64,000 nt of DNA from Pseudomonas nabeulensis (GCF_004682045.1 NZ_QUZT01000029.1:1-64000); one strand, 5' to 3'; counted from the stretch's first letter, positions 27,312-37,627 are shown. The notes: a model not told the origin generated them from the sequence alone. Translations and numbers: made by a program.

Positions 27312-28985
27312 ATGCTCGTGCACCTGTCTGTACATAACTACGCCATCGTTGAACATCTGGATCTCGAACTGGATCGCGGGATGAGCGTAATCACAGGCGA
27401 AACCGGCGCCGGTAAGTCGATCATGCTCGACGCCCTGGGCCTGACACTGGGCGATCGCGCCGACAGCGGCGTGGTACGCCCGGGCGCAGACAAGGCCGAT
27501 ATCCTGGCCACCTTTGACCTGGCAGACATTCCCGAAGCCGAGGCCTGGCTGGCGGAACGCGATCTTAATAATGAAGGGCCGTGCATCCTGCGCCGGGTGA
27601 TCACTGCCGAAGGTCGCTCTCGCGGGTATATAAACGGCACACCCTGCCCCCTGGGAGATTTGAAAGCCCTCGGGGAACTGTTGATAGATATTCACAGCCA
27701 GCACGAACACCAATCCCTGCTGAAAACCGATACCCACCGCCGCCTGCTGGACGAATATGCCGGCGCCACCGACCTCGCCCGACAGGTTCAACTCGCCGCC
27801 CAACGCTGGCGCCAAACCCGCCAGGAACTGGAGCGCCTCTCCAACTCCGGCGATGAACAGCGTGCGCGCCACCAATTGCTCAGCTATCAGCTTGAAGAAC
27901 TGGAAAGCCTGGGCCTCGGCGAGACCGAGCTGGAACAGCTCGAACAGGAACACAAGAACCTGACCAACGCCGAGACCCTGCTGGGTATCTGCCGCCAAGT
28001 CGTGGAGCAATGCAGCGAAAGCGACTCCGGCAATGTGCTCAATGCACTGACCGCCAGTCTTAATCGTTTATCCAGCGTGAACAGCGCCTCCGGCTCGCTG
28101 GGCGAAGCGACCACCCTACTCACCAGCGCACAGATCCAAGTAGAAGAAGCCGTTGGCGAGCTGAATCGCTTCCTGGACCATTTCGACGCCGACCCCGCGC
28201 GGCTGCAGGAAATAGAAGAGCGTCTGGACACTATTTATACACTGGCACGCAAGCATCGAATCCAGCCGACGGAAGTAGCAACGCTGCAACAGAAACTGCT
28301 GGATGAAATCGAAACCCTGAACGCGAACGACGAGTCTATCGAGCGCCTGGGTGATGAGCTCGCCTCCTTCGCGCGCCACTATCAAGAGAAGGCACGCGAA
28401 CTGAGCGACTTGCGCCAACAGGCAGCCACCAGCCTGGCGAGCGCCGTGGAACTTGAGATTCAACGTTTGGGCATGCCGGGCGGGCGTTTCACTATCGAAC
28501 TGCGCGCCAACGCCAGCAATGAATTGCAACCCCATGGCCTGGAGCAAGTAGAACTGTTGGTCAGCGCCAACCCGGGACAACCACTAAAAGCGCTGGCAAA
28601 AGTAGCGTCGGGCGGTGAACTGTCGCGGATCAGCCTGGCGATCCAGGTGATCACGGCACAAACCTCACGAGTACCCACGCTAGTGTTCGACGAAGTGGAT
28701 GTCGGCATTGGCGGGCCGACAGCAGAAATTGTTGGCCAACTGCTGCGCCGCTTGGGAGAGCGGGGTCAGGTGCTGACCGTGACCCACCTACCGCAGGTGG
28801 CGGCGCAAGGGCATCAACATCTGTTTGTTCATAAGGTGCGTGGCAGTGATGCGACACATACGGCCGTTTCCAAGCTGAACAAGTCGGAACGCGTAGAAGA
28901 GGTCGCGCGCATGCTCGGCGGCATCGATTTGACCAAGGAGTCCTTGGCACACGCGAAGAAAATGGTCGTGGCAACGAAGGCCTGA
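27312..28985 (+). CDS. recN: DNA repair protein RecN
   Basis: SMC-like ATPase that organises DNA ends during double-strand break repair. The 557-aa protein has Walker A in the N-terminal head (TGETGAGKSIMLDALG), long coiled-coil arms (about 155-370), the ABC signature GGELSRISLAI, Walker B LVFDEVDVGIGG and the H-loop VTHLPQVAAQG. It is transcribed alone, divergent from grpE, under an apparent LexA box. Confidence 0.98.
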   Translation: MLVHLSVHNYAIVEHLDLELDRGMSVITGETGAGKSIMLDALGLTLGDRADSGVVRPGADKADILATFDLADIPEAEAWLAERDLNNEGPCILRRVITAEGRSRGYINGTPCPLGDLKALGELLIDIHSQHEHQSLLKTDTHRRLLDEYAGATDLARQVQLAAQRWRQTRQELERLSNSGDEQRARHQLLSYQLEELESLGLGETELEQLEQEHKNLTNAETLLGICRQVVEQCSESDSGNVLNALTASLNRLSSVNSASGSLGEATTLLTSAQIQVEEAVGELNRFLDHFDADPARLQEIEERLDTIYTLARKHRIQPTEVATLQQKLLDEIETLNANDESIERLGDELASFARHYQEKARELSDLRQQAATSLASAVELEIQRLGMPGGRFTIELRANASNELQPHGLEQVELLVSANPGQPLKALAKVASGGELSRISLAIQVITAQTSRVPTLVFDEVDVGIGGPTAEIVGQLLRRLGERGQVLTVTHLPQVAAQGHQHLFVHKVRGSDATHTAVSKLNKSERVEEVARMLGGIDLTKESLAHAKKMVVATKA

Positions 28986-29016
28986 CCCGGCAATTTCTTC
29001 TTATATAGAAAGCACG

Positions 29017-29049
29017 AAGGCGACCCTGAGGTCGCCTTCGATCGTTTTG
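29017..29049. terminator. recN/fur bidirectional terminator
   Basis: Ten-base arms GAAGGCGACC and GGTCGCCTTC around CTGA lie between the convergent recN and fur genes. The plus-strand tail GATCGTTTT is moderately T-rich. Confidence 0.75.
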
Positions 29050-29070
29050 CAGAGCGAATCTGCAGGTTTT

Positions 29071-29475
29071 TTACTTTTTCTTACGGATGTACAGGACCAG
29101 ATTATGGTCAACCAAATCGAAACCATGGTCCTCAGCAATCTTGTGCTGCAACGCTTCGATTTCGGGGCTGGTGAACTCGATAACCTCATTGGTATCCAGG
29201 TCAACCATGTGGTCGTGATGACCACCATCCGCCAATTCGAACACCGCATGACCGCCGTCGAAATTATGACGAACCACCAGCCCTGCGGCTTCAAACTGGG
29301 TCAGCACGCGGTAAACCGTGGCCAGGCCAACGTCCTCGTTAGACTCCATCAGCGCCTTGTAAACATCTTCGGCACTCATGTGGCGCTGCTCAGCAGAATC
29401 GAGCATTTGTAGAATCTTGACTCGTGGCAGAGTCACTTTAAGACCGGCTTTGCGTAGTTCGCTATTTTCAACCAT
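29071..29475 (-). CDS. fur: ferric uptake regulator Fur
   Basis: Iron-responsive repressor that, with Fe(II), binds Fur boxes at siderophore and iron-uptake genes. The start at MVENSELRKAGLKVTLPR gives the usual 134 aa. The winged helix (about 1-80, including GLATVYRVLTQFEAAGLV) and the metal-binding dimerisation domain with HHDHM are present. It is divergent from bamE (98 bases between starts), an arrangement widely conserved in Pseudomonas. Confidence 0.98.
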   Translation of the reverse strand: MVENSELRKAGLKVTLPRVKILQMLDSAEQRHMSAEDVYKALMESNEDVGLATVYRVLTQFEAAGLVVRHNFDGGHAVFELADGGHHDHMVDLDTNEVIEFTSPEIEALQHKIAEDHGFDLVDHNLVLYIRKKK

Positions 29476-29573
29476 GGTTAGCTTTCTCGCGGATGCTGCT
29501 TCGCAGCTTCTCTTAATACGGGTATGATCGGCGTTTACGTTGTCCCAGCCAAGATAGTGGAAGTCGCCCACCG

Positions 29574-30101
29574 ATGCAAAACACCAAGCTCTTGCTAACC
29601 AGTTTCACCTTTGTGGGACTGCTCGCACTCGCCGGTTGTTCATTCCCCGGGGTTTACAAAATCGACATCCAGCAGGGCAATGTCGTCACGCAGGATATGA
29701 TAGACCAGTTACGCCCGGGAATGACCCGACGGCAAGTACGGTTTATCATGGGCAACCCCCTGCTGACCGACACTTTCCATGCTGATCGCTGGGATTATCT
29801 CTACAGCATCCAACCTGGTGGCGGTGAACGCCAGCAGGAACGCGTCAGTGTCATTTTTAATGGCAACGACCAGCTTGTGAGCCTGTCCGGTGACTTCATG
29901 CCCGGCGTAAGCCGTGATGAAGCCTTGCTCGGCAAAGACAACGGCACCAACGTGACTGCGCCCGCGCAGGAAGCCGAGAAGCCAGCGTCTGACGTACCGG
30001 CCAAGCCAGGCTCACTGCTCGACAAGATCCAGAAAGACGTCGACGGCGTACAAACTGTGCCAGTCCCGACGCCACAGCCTCTGGACACCAGCCCGCAATA
30101 A
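29574..30101 (+). CDS. bamE: outer-membrane assembly lipoprotein BamE (OmlA/SmpA)
   Basis: Small subunit of the Bam complex that inserts beta-barrel proteins into the outer membrane. A lipoprotein signal ends at lipobox LAGC (Cys22). The SmpA/OmlA fold covers about 30-112, with [18 protein letters not shown] and [13 protein letters not shown]. The last 60 residues form a Pro/Ala-rich tail not found in E. coli BamE, common in pseudomonads. It is divergent from fur. Confidence 0.95.
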   Translation: MQNTKLLLTSFTFVGLLALAGCSFPGVYKIDIQQGNVVTQDMIDQLRPGMTRRQVRFIMGNPLLTDTFHADRWDYLYSIQPGGGERQQERVSVIFNGNDQLVSLSGDFMPGVSRDEALLGKDNGTNVTAPAQEAEKPASDVPAKPGSLLDKIQKDVDGVQTVPVPTPQPLDTSPQ

Positions 30102-30114
30102 CATTGCGGCGCGC

Positions 30115-30141
30115 AAAAAAGCCCGGCATGCCGGGCTTTTT
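30115..30141. terminator. bamE/rnfH bidirectional terminator
   Basis: Arms GCCCGGC and GCCGGGC with an AT loop, flanked by six A and five T, between the convergent bamE and rnfH genes. Confidence 0.88.
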
Positions 30142-30162
30142 GCTATCTATCGTTTGGCCAAC

Positions 30163-30465
30163 CTAAGAGTTCTGCTGCCGAGCCAACGCCGCCTTGGCTG
30201 CACGCAGCCGGCGCACCTCTTTAGGGTCTGCCAGCAAGGGCCGGTAGATTTCGATGCGATCACCCGCTTGCACAGCGCGCCGCTCAGCATCCGCGACCAC
30301 CTTGCCAAATATCCCCAAGGGGCAATCCGCCAGATTCAATTCAGGAAACTGCGCCGCAATCCCCGACGCCTGCACCGCGGCCCGCAAACCCGTTCCCACA
30401 GGCACCGTCACCGCCAGCAAAACCTGGCGATCCTCAGCGGCATACACCACTTCGATATCAACCAT
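30163..30465 (-). CDS. rnfH: RnfH family ubiquitin-like protein
   Basis: A 100-aa protein of the UPF0125/RnfH family with a beta-grasp fold; function is not settled. Visible family motifs are [15 protein letters not shown]-like VTVPVGTGLRAAV, and GDRIEIYRPLLADPKEVRRLRA. It overlaps the end of ratA by eight bases. The ratA-rnfH pairing next to smpB is conserved in gammaproteobacteria. The Rnf complex genes themselves are not nearby. Confidence 0.92.
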   Translation of the reverse strand: MVDIEVVYAAEDRQVLLAVTVPVGTGLRAAVQASGIAAQFPELNLADCPLGIFGKVVADAERRAVQAGDRIEIYRPLLADPKEVRRLRAAKAALARQQNS

Positions 30466-30892
30466 GCAACTGCTTGGCCCGCTGACAGAACGCATCCACC
30501 AAGGTATTGGCAGCCTGATTGAACAAGGGCCCCAAAGTCGCTCGCACAATCGGTCCCGCGTAATCGAACGACAGATCCAGGCTGATCTTGCAGGCCTTGT
30601 CAGTCAGCGCCTTGAAGACCCAAACCCCATGCAACTGGGTGAACGGCCCTTCCTGCAGGTTCATTTCGATGGACTTACCCGGCACCAGCACATTGCGCGT
30701 AACAAAGTGCTGGCTCAGCCCGCCCTTTGCCACACCCACACTGGCAACCATGTGCTCATCACTGCTTTCCAACACCTCGGCGGTTGAGCACCACGGCAGG
30801 AATTCCGGGTAACGCGCCACGTCGTTGACCAGGTCATAGAGCGCCTGTGCCGGATAGGGCAGCAGCGCTGAACGTTGAATATGCGTCGTCAT
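30458..30892 (-). CDS. ratA: RatA-type START/coenzyme Q-binding domain protein
   Basis: A 144-aa polyketide-cyclase/START-like protein. E. coli RatA was described as a ribosome-binding toxin and relatives (Coq10) bind ubiquinone. The start [14 protein letters not shown] is followed by the signature [15 protein letters not shown] and the terminal [10 protein letters not shown] helix. It forms a two-gene unit with rnfH and is divergent from smpB. Confidence 0.92.
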   Translation of the reverse strand: MTTHIQRSALLPYPAQALYDLVNDVARYPEFLPWCSTAEVLESSDEHMVASVGVAKGGLSQHFVTRNVLVPGKSIEMNLQEGPFTQLHGVWVFKALTDKACKISLDLSFDYAGPIVRATLGPLFNQAANTLVDAFCQRAKQLHG

Positions 30893-31060
30893 GTGTGCGT
30901 TATTTCCACAGCTGAACGGCAAACATCGCGAAAGAACAGCCCAATTCGCGAAAGAAAAAAACCAAAGAACTGCCTACATTGTCCGGGATTCATCCAACAC
31001 GCTCAAGCACGCAGGTTGACCGTAGCCGACACGCTCGCAACTCCCTATAATGCCGCCCCT

Positions 31061-31543
31061 ATGGCTAAACAAAAGAAACACCCCACAGGGACCATCGCGC
31101 AAAATAAAAAGGCGCGACACGATTACTTCATCGAACATCGTTTCGAGGCTGGTCTGGTCCTGGCCGGCTGGGAAGTAAAAAGTCTGCGTGCCAGCAAGCT
31201 GCAACTGGTCGACAGCTATGTGCTGCTCAAGGATGGCGAGGCGTGGCTGCTTGGCAGTCATATCACCCCGCTGACCACCGCGAGCACTCACGTGATTGCC
31301 GACCCGGTGCGCACGCGCAAGCTGCTGCTCAACGCCCGCGAAATCGAAAAGCTCGCCGCCGCCGTACAGCAGAAGGGCTATGCCTGCGTCTGCCTGTCCT
31401 GGTATTGGAGCAAGCACCTGGTCAAGTGCGAAATCGCCTTGGGCAAGGGCAAGAAGGAATACGACAAGCGTGACACCGAGCGCGAGCGCGACTCCAATCG
31501 CGAACTGCATCGCGCCGTACGCAACAAAGGCAAGGAAGAATAA
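31061..31543 (+). CDS. smpB: SsrA-binding protein SmpB
   Basis: Binds tmRNA and delivers it to stalled ribosomes for trans-translation. The start at [21 protein letters not shown] gives the standard 160 aa with the OB-fold core ([17 protein letters not shown]) and the basic C-terminal tail ([14 protein letters not shown]). Its RNA partner ssrA lies 6.2 kb downstream. Confidence 0.98.
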   Translation: MAKQKKHPTGTIAQNKKARHDYFIEHRFEAGLVLAGWEVKSLRASKLQLVDSYVLLKDGEAWLLGSHITPLTTASTHVIADPVRTRKLLLNAREIEKLAAAVQQKGYACVCLSWYWSKHLVKCEIALGKGKKEYDKRDTERERDSNRELHRAVRNKGKEE

Positions 31544-31553
31544 CCCTTGCCGC

Positions 31554-31586
31554 GATGTAGCCTTGGGCAACGCCCCTGGCTACATC
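31554..31586. terminator. smpB/lldR hairpin
   Basis: Arms GATGTAGCC and GGCTACATC lie between the convergent smpB and lldR genes and overlap the lldR stop. There is no good U-tract on either strand. Confidence 0.5.
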
Positions 31587-32347
31587 CCGTTGCGCCGCTC
31601 CGCACGCGCCACACGCTGCACCTCTTGGCGCACCTCCTCCAACACTTCCTGCACATACAGCAAATGACGCGTAGACACCTCGCGCGCCTGCTCCGCCCGC
31701 CCCTCGATAATGGCCAGGTACAAATCCCGGTGCTGACTGATCAGCATGTCTCGGGTTTCCGTACGTTGCTGGTACATGCCACCAATGTTGGTCACCACGT
31801 TGCGCTTGAGTAGATCGAACAAGCCACGAATGGTGTGCAGCAACACCGCGTTATGGCTGGCCTCGGCAATCGCCAAGTGAAAACTCGCGTCCGCCGCGCC
31901 CTCTTCCGCCCGACTCACCTCATCGGCACGCGCATAGCAATCCTGCAGCGTTTCGAACGCGGCTCTCAGACGCTCGCGATCAACCTCAGTCGCCCGCAAT
32001 GCCGCGTAATAGGCGCACGACGCTTCAAGTGTCTGACGAAACTCCAGCAAATCCCGCTGAGCCTCAGGGTTATTTTCCAGAAGATGCAGCAACGGATCAC
32101 TGAAGGTCGAGCCCAGGGACTCGGCGACATAATTGCCGCCACCCTGACGACTCACCAACAGCCCCTTGGCCGCCAGCTTCTGGATCGCTTCGCGCAACGA
32201 CGGGCGCGACACACCAAACTGCTCGGCCAACGCCCGCTCGGCCGGCAGACGCTCGCCCGACTTCAGCGTGCCCTCAAGGATCATGCCCTCAAGTTGCTCG
32301 ACAATATCGTCAGACAAACGGCGCTGACGCACCTGATCAAACCCCAT
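31580..32347 (-). CDS. lldR: GntR/FadR-family lactate regulator LldR
   Basis: A 255-aa regulator with an N-terminal winged helix (about 10-75, LPAERALAEQFGVSRPSLREAIQKLA) and a C-terminal all-helical FCD sensor domain (about 90-230). FadR-type LldR proteins repress lactate-use genes and are released by lactate. It is divergent from lldP, and a perfect 17-bp palindrome of the LldR/PdhR type lies between them. The call as LldR rests on that context; a PdhR-like role is the alternative. Confidence 0.9.
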   Translation of the reverse strand: MGFDQVRQRRLSDDIVEQLEGMILEGTLKSGERLPAERALAEQFGVSRPSLREAIQKLAAKGLLVSRQGGGNYVAESLGSTFSDPLLHLLENNPEAQRDLLEFRQTLEASCAYYAALRATEVDRERLRAAFETLQDCYARADEVSRAEEGAADASFHLAIAEASHNAVLLHTIRGLFDLLKRNVVTNIGGMYQQRTETRDMLISQHRDLYLAIIEGRAEQAREVSTRHLLYVQEVLEEVRQEVQRVARAERRNGM

Positions 32348-32529
32348 AACCCACTCTCCACCATCCCGACCACTTGCCGGGCCCTCTATTCTCGCCTATC
32401 GCAGCACGCGCGACACCTATCAGGACGCGCTCGTTTTACCCAATCAGCGCCGGCCTACGACCAAAGTTTCGCGAGCGGCAAATTGACACATCCCCCTCAA
32501 GGCTTTTAACCTAGCCCACAGCGATTGTA

Positions 32530-32546
32530 AATTGGTATTACCAATT
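32530..32546. promoter_or_regulatory. probable LldR operator
   Basis: AATTGGT-ATT-ACCAATT is a perfect 7-3-7 palindrome in the lldR-lldP intergenic region, 53 bases before lldP. It matches the TTGGT/ACCAA half-site style of FadR-family LldR and PdhR operators. Confidence 0.85.
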
Positions 32547-32598
32547 ATCCAAATCGACAACGCAGTGCCTGACCAACAACAATTAGGGGCCACCCCAT

Positions 32599-34293
32599 AT
32601 GCAAACCTGGCAACAGCTCTACAGCCCGCTCGGCAGCCTCGGCCTGTCCGCACTGGCCGCCGTTATCCCGATCGTATTTTTCTTCCTGGCCCTGGCCGTG
32701 TTTCGCCTCAAAGGCCACGTTGCCGGCAGCATCACCCTGGCGCTGTCGATCCTGGTGGCGATCTTCGCCTTCCAAATGCCGGTAGATATGGCGCTGGCCG
32801 CCGCCGGTTACGGCTTTGCCTATGGTTTGTGGCCCATCGCATGGATCATCGTCGCGGCGGTGTTCCTCTACAAACTCACCGTCAAGAGCGGCCAGTTCGA
32901 AATCATCCGCAGCTCCGTCCTGTCAATCACCGACGACCAACGCCTGCAAGTGCTGCTGATTGGCTTCTGCTTTGGCGCCTTCCTCGAAGGTGCAGCCGGT
33001 TTCGGCGCCCCGGTGGCGATCACCGCCGCACTGCTGGTCGGTCTGGGGTTCAACCCGCTGTACGCCGCCGGCCTGTGCCTGATCGCCAACACCGCCCCCG
33101 TCGCCTTCGGCGCCTTGGGCATCCCGATCATCGTGGCCGGCCAAGTGACAGGCATCGATTCATTCAAGATCGGCGCCATGGCCGGTCGCCAACTGCCGCT
33201 GCTGTCCCTGTTCGTACCGTTCTGGCTGGTCTTCATGATGGACGGCCTGCGCGGCGTACGTGAAACCTGGCCCGCTGCACTGGTTGCCGGCCTGAGCTTT
33301 GCCGTCACCCAATACTTCACCTCCAATTTCATCGGCCCGGAACTGCCAGACATCACCTCAGCGCTGGCCAGCCTGGTTGCCCTGACCCTATTCCTCAAAG
33401 TCTGGCAGCCCAAACGCAGCGCAGGCGCACAAATTGCGGGTGCCACCTCCAGCGCAACGATCACCGCCAGCGCCGGCGGCTTCGGCCAGCCACGCAACAC
33501 CGTGGCGTCGCCCTACAGCCTGGGGCAGATTTTCAAGGCGTGGTCGCCGTTCCTGATCCTCACCGTGCTGGTCACCATTTGGACTCTCAAGCCATTCAAG
33601 GCGATGTTCGTCGCTGGCGGCTCGATGTACAGCTGGGTGTTCAACTTCGCAATTCCGCACCTGGATCAGTTGGTAATCAAAGTTGCCCCCATCGTAACCA
33701 ACCCCACCGCGATTCCAGCCGTGTTCAAGCTCGACCCGATTTCGGCGACCGGCACCGCGATTTTCTTCTCTGCACTGATCTCCATGCGGATACTGAAGAT
33801 CGACATCAAAACTGGTCTTACCACTTTAAAAGAGACCTTCTACGAACTGCGCTGGCCGATCCTGTCCATTGGCATGGTGCTGGCGTTCGCCTTTGTCACC
33901 AACTACTCCGGCATGTCCTCGACCATGGCCCTGGTATTGGCCGGTACGGGTGCTGCCTTCCCGTTCTTCTCACCGTTCCTGGGCTGGCTGGGTGTTTTCC
34001 TGACAGGCTCCGACACTTCGTCCAACGCCCTGTTCAGCTCGCTGCAAGCCACCACCGCGCACCAGATTGGCGTCAACGACACCCTGTTGGTGGCGGCAAA
34101 CACCAGCGGCGGCGTGACCGGCAAGATGATCTCGCCACAATCCATCGCCGTGGCCTGCGCCGCTACCGGCCTGGTGGGCAAGGAATCCGACCTGTTCCGC
34201 TTCACCCTCAAGCACAGCCTGTTCTTTGCCACCATAGTCGGCTTGATCACCCTGGCCCAGGCCTATTGGTTCACCGGTATGCTGGTGCACTGA
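32599..34293 (+). CDS. lldP: L-lactate permease
   Basis: Proton-coupled importer of L- and D-lactate and glycolate in the inner membrane. The 564-aa protein has about 12-14 membrane segments and the family motifs [19 protein letters not shown] and [11 protein letters not shown] and [17 protein letters not shown]. It is the first structural gene of the lactate cluster and is followed 70 bases later by the D-lactate dehydrogenase. Confidence 0.96.
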   Translation: MQTWQQLYSPLGSLGLSALAAVIPIVFFFLALAVFRLKGHVAGSITLALSILVAIFAFQMPVDMALAAAGYGFAYGLWPIAWIIVAAVFLYKLTVKSGQFEIIRSSVLSITDDQRLQVLLIGFCFGAFLEGAAGFGAPVAITAALLVGLGFNPLYAAGLCLIANTAPVAFGALGIPIIVAGQVTGIDSFKIGAMAGRQLPLLSLFVPFWLVFMMDGLRGVRETWPAALVAGLSFAVTQYFTSNFIGPELPDITSALASLVALTLFLKVWQPKRSAGAQIAGATSSATITASAGGFGQPRNTVASPYSLGQIFKAWSPFLILTVLVTIWTLKPFKAMFVAGGSMYSWVFNFAIPHLDQLVIKVAPIVTNPTAIPAVFKLDPISATGTAIFFSALISMRILKIDIKTGLTTLKETFYELRWPILSIGMVLAFAFVTNYSGMSSTMALVLAGTGAAFPFFSPFLGWLGVFLTGSDTSSNALFSSLQATTAHQIGVNDTLLVAANTSGGVTGKMISPQSIAVACAATGLVGKESDLFRFTLKHSLFFATIVGLITLAQAYWFTGMLVH

Positions 34294-34319
34294 GACCTGC
34301 ACGCAATAGAGTAAGAATC

Positions 34320-34344
34320 GACGCCAGACACCCATGCTGGCGTC
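34320..34344. repeat. hairpin between lldP and the dehydrogenase
   Basis: GACGCCAG and CTGGCGTC flank a nine-base loop in the 70-base gap where many pseudomonads carry lldD. It could be an mRNA-stabilising stem; it has no U-tract. Confidence 0.5.
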
Positions 34345-34363
34345 AGCTATTTCTGGAGGACCG

Positions 34364-37174
34364 ATGAGCCTGCCTGCTGCTTTCCTGAGCGACGTCGCAC
34401 AACTGATCCCAAAAGATCGACGCTTCGACGACCCACTTTCCACCCTCGCATTCGGCACCGACGCCAGCTTTTACCGACTGATCCCACAACTGGTGGTCCG
34501 CGTAGAGTCGGAAGACGAGGTGGTGTCGTTGCTGCAACTGGCCCAGCGCGACCACGTCCCGGTGACCTTCCGCGCTGCCGGCACCAGTTTGTCCGGGCAA
34601 GCCATCAGCGACTCGGTATTGATCGTACTGGGGGACAACTGGAACGGCCGCGAGATTCGCGGGCAAGGTACGCAAATTCGTCTGCAACCTGGCGTCATCG
34701 GCGCACAGGCCAACGCATGGCTGGCGCCGTTCGGTCGCAAGATCGGGCCGGACCCGGCGTCGATCAACGCCTGCAAAATCGGCGGCATCGTCGCCAACAA
34801 CGCCAGCGGCATGTGCTGTGGCACAGCGCAAAACACCTATCACACCCTGGCAGGCATCCGCCTGGTACTCGCCGATGGCAGTCGCCTGGACACCGAAGAT
34901 GCGGCCAGCGTCGCGGCGTTTCGTCAGCAACACGACGCACTGCTTGAACGCTTGGGCACACTGGGGCGTGAGACGCGGGCCAACGCTGAATTGGCAGCAA
35001 GAATCCGCCACAAATACCGCCTGAAAAATACCACCGGCCTGTCACTCAACGCCCTGGTGGATTTCGATGAGCCGCTGGATATCCTCAGCCATCTGCTGGT
35101 GGGCTCCGAGGGCACCTTGGGGTTTATCAGCGCCGTCACCTACGACACCGTGGTCGACCACCCGAACAAGGCGTCGGCGCTGATTGTGTTCCCGGACGTT
35201 GAGACCTGCTGCAACGCGGTCACAGTGCTGAAAACCCAACCCGTATCAGCCGTTGAGCTACTGGACCGACGCAGCATGCGCTCGGTACAAAACAAACCCG
35301 GCATGCCCGCCTTCGTACAACACCTATCGGAAAATGCCTGCGCGCTGCTGATCGAATCTCGCGCCGCTTCACCGTCCTTGCTGCACGAACAGTTGGCGCT
35401 GATCATGGCGTCCCTCGCGCACTTCCCGGTGGAAAAGCAGGTCGACTTCACCGAAGACCCGGTCGAGAACGCCCGCCTGTGGGCCATCCGCAAAGACACC
35501 TTCCCCGCCGTCGGGGCCGTACGGCAAACCGGCACCACGGTCATCATCGAGGACGTGACGTTTCCGGTCGAGCAATTGGCTATCGGCGTCAACCGCCTGA
35601 TCGAACTGTTCGATAAACATCACTACGACGAAGCCATCCTTTTCGGACATGCCCTGGAAGGCAATCTGCACTTCGTCTTCACCCAAGGCTTCAACAGCGC
35701 GGAAGAAGTCGCACGTTACCAAGCGTTCATGGACGACGTGGCGCAACTGGTGGCGGTGGAATTTGGCGGTTCTTTGAAGGCCGAACACGGCACCGGCCGC
35801 AATATGGCACCGTTCGTCGAACTGGAATGGGGCAGCGATGCCTATCAGCTGATGTGGCAGCTCAAGCGCCTGCTGGACCCCAACGGCATTCTCAATCCAG
35901 ACGTGGTGCTCAGCGAAGACCCGCAGATTCACCTCAAGCACCTCAAACCCTTGCCCGCAGCCGACGAGCTTGTGGATAAGTGCATCGAGTGCGGGTTCTG
36001 CGAGCCGGTATGCCCGTCGAAAGGCCTGACACTGAGCCCACGCCAGCGCATCGTGATCTGGCGTGATATCCAGGCGAAAAAACGCGCCGGCATCGACACC
36101 ACCGAACTGGAAGCCGCCTACCACTATCAAGGCATCGACACCTGCGCCGCCACCGGCCTCTGTGCCCAGCGCTGCCCTGTGGGAATCAATACCGGCGACC
36201 TGGTGAAAAAACTGCGCAGCCGCGACGCCAGCCGTACGAAAACGGCCGAATGGCTCGCCACTCATTTCGCCACGGCACTGCAAGGTGCACGGTTTACCCT
36301 GCATGTCGCCAATGGCGCGCGCATGCTGCTGGGCGCACCACGGCTGGCGAAGCTGTCGGCCAGCGTGAGCAAACTGTCCAAGGGGCAGATCCCGCAGTGG
36401 ACCAACGCCATGCCCCAGCCGGAAAAAGCCATTCGCTTCAGCCCACCAGTCACGGATGAACGCCCACGCGTGGTTTACCTGGCCGCCTGCGTCTCACGCG
36501 CCATGGGGCCTGCGGCGGACGATAAAGAGCAAATGTCGCTGTACGAAAAAACCCGCAGCCTGCTGGAAAAAGCCGGTTACCAAGTAGTATCACCCGACAA
36601 CCAGGACAGCCTCTGCTGCGGCCAACCCTTCGCCTCCAAAGGCTATGCCGAACAAGCCGAGCACAAGCGCCAGGAACTGATCGGCGCCCTGCTCCACGCC
36701 AGCCGTGGCGGGCTCGACCCGATCTATTGCGACACCAGCCCCTGCACCCTACGCCTGGTGCAGGACTTGGGTGAATCACGCCTGGACCTGTATGACCCCG
36801 TGCGATTCATCCGCACACATTTGATGGATCGCCTCGACTTCACGCCCCAGGAAGCGCCCATCGCCGTCCACGTCACCTGTAGCACGCAACACCTGGGAGA
36901 AAGCCAGGCCTTGATCGACCTCGCCCGACGCTGCGCCAAAACCGTGGTCATCCCGGAAGGTATCCACTGCTGCGGCTTTGCCGGCGACAAAGGCTTCACC
37001 ACCCCGGAACTCAACGCCCACTCACTGCGCAGCCTCAAGGACGCGGTGCAATATTGCAGCGAAGGCATCTCCACCAGTCGCACCTGCGAGATCGGCCTGA
37101 GCCAACACGGCGGCATCGACTATCACGGACTGGTCTACCTCGTAGACCGAGTAACCCAGGCCCGCGCCCATTAA
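34364..37174 (+). CDS. dld: FAD/Fe-S D-lactate dehydrogenase (quinone-linked type)
   Basis: A 936-aa fusion: N-terminal PCMH-type FAD domain (about 30-265, PVTFRAAGTSLSGQA), FAD-oxidase C-terminal domain (about 270-530, with FGHALEGNLHFV), two ferredoxin-like 4Fe-4S motifs (CIECGFCEPVCPSKG and CAATGLCAQRCPVG, about 545-615) and two CCG domains (SLCCGQPFASKG and HCCGFAGDKGF). This layout matches the respiratory D-2-hydroxyacid dehydrogenases of pseudomonad lactate operons. GGAGG precedes the ATG at 34364. Substrate as D-lactate is from context; related enzymes use other 2-hydroxyacids. Confidence 0.88.
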   Translation: MSLPAAFLSDVAQLIPKDRRFDDPLSTLAFGTDASFYRLIPQLVVRVESEDEVVSLLQLAQRDHVPVTFRAAGTSLSGQAISDSVLIVLGDNWNGREIRGQGTQIRLQPGVIGAQANAWLAPFGRKIGPDPASINACKIGGIVANNASGMCCGTAQNTYHTLAGIRLVLADGSRLDTEDAASVAAFRQQHDALLERLGTLGRETRANAELAARIRHKYRLKNTTGLSLNALVDFDEPLDILSHLLVGSEGTLGFISAVTYDTVVDHPNKASALIVFPDVETCCNAVTVLKTQPVSAVELLDRRSMRSVQNKPGMPAFVQHLSENACALLIESRAASPSLLHEQLALIMASLAHFPVEKQVDFTEDPVENARLWAIRKDTFPAVGAVRQTGTTVIIEDVTFPVEQLAIGVNRLIELFDKHHYDEAILFGHALEGNLHFVFTQGFNSAEEVARYQAFMDDVAQLVAVEFGGSLKAEHGTGRNMAPFVELEWGSDAYQLMWQLKRLLDPNGILNPDVVLSEDPQIHLKHLKPLPAADELVDKCIECGFCEPVCPSKGLTLSPRQRIVIWRDIQAKKRAGIDTTELEAAYHYQGIDTCAATGLCAQRCPVGINTGDLVKKLRSRDASRTKTAEWLATHFATALQGARFTLHVANGARMLLGAPRLAKLSASVSKLSKGQIPQWTNAMPQPEKAIRFSPPVTDERPRVVYLAACVSRAMGPAADDKEQMSLYEKTRSLLEKAGYQVVSPDNQDSLCCGQPFASKGYAEQAEHKRQELIGALLHASRGGLDPIYCDTSPCTLRLVQDLGESRLDLYDPVRFIRTHLMDRLDFTPQEAPIAVHVTCSTQHLGESQALIDLARRCAKTVVIPEGIHCCGFAGDKGFTTPELNAHSLRSLKDAVQYCSEGISTSRTCEIGLSQHGGIDYHGLVYLVDRVTQARAH

Positions 37175-37310
37175 ACCTGCAAAAAAACAGAACCCCTGCG
37201 CCCGGGCGTAGTCATCTGCATAGGCCTCGGCGAACGAGGCCCTTCAGTGATGTCGCTGGCAGCCGATTAACGCCAGCAGCGTCGAGCCCTTTTGCGCAAG
37301 GAGATACCCT

Positions 37311-37589
37311 ATGAAGCGTTCCGCTCTTGCTGGCTTGTTCATCACCGCTGCGATGCTGGCGTCCCCTGCCTTTGCCGCAGGTGATAAAGACCTGTGCCAA
37401 ATCAACCTCGACAAAATCAACAACGGCAAAGCCCTGCTCGCCACCGACACCACCGGTAAAAGTGGCGAGATAGACACTGCCGTCTCCCAAGCCAAGGCAG
37501 CCCACGCCGCCGGCAATGACAAACAGTGCATCGAGATCACCGCCAAGGCCCTGCAAGACCTGCAAGACCTCGACAAAGGCGGCAAATAA
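37311..37589 (+). CDS. small exported protein, function unknown
   Basis: A 92-aa protein with a clear signal peptide (MKRSALAGLFITAAMLA, cleavage near AFA-AG at 22-23). The mature part is a hydrophilic, probably helical 70 residues with two cysteines (in DLCQINLD and KQCIEITA) and no recognised domain. AAGGAG precedes the ATG. It lies alone between the lactate operon and ssrA. Confidence 0.8.
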   Translation: MKRSALAGLFITAAMLASPAFAAGDKDLCQINLDKINNGKALLATDTTGKSGEIDTAVSQAKAAHAAGNDKQCIEITAKALQDLQDLDKGGK

Positions 37590-37603
37590 CCAGACGGCCG
37601 CCC

Positions 37604-37627
37604 AAGGCCAACCTTCGGGTTGGCCTT
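37604..37627 (+). terminator. hairpin after the small exported protein
   Basis: Ten-base arms AAGGCCAACC and GGTTGGCCTT around a TTCG loop, 14 bases after the stop. The following tract is not U-rich, so efficiency is uncertain. Confidence 0.55.
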
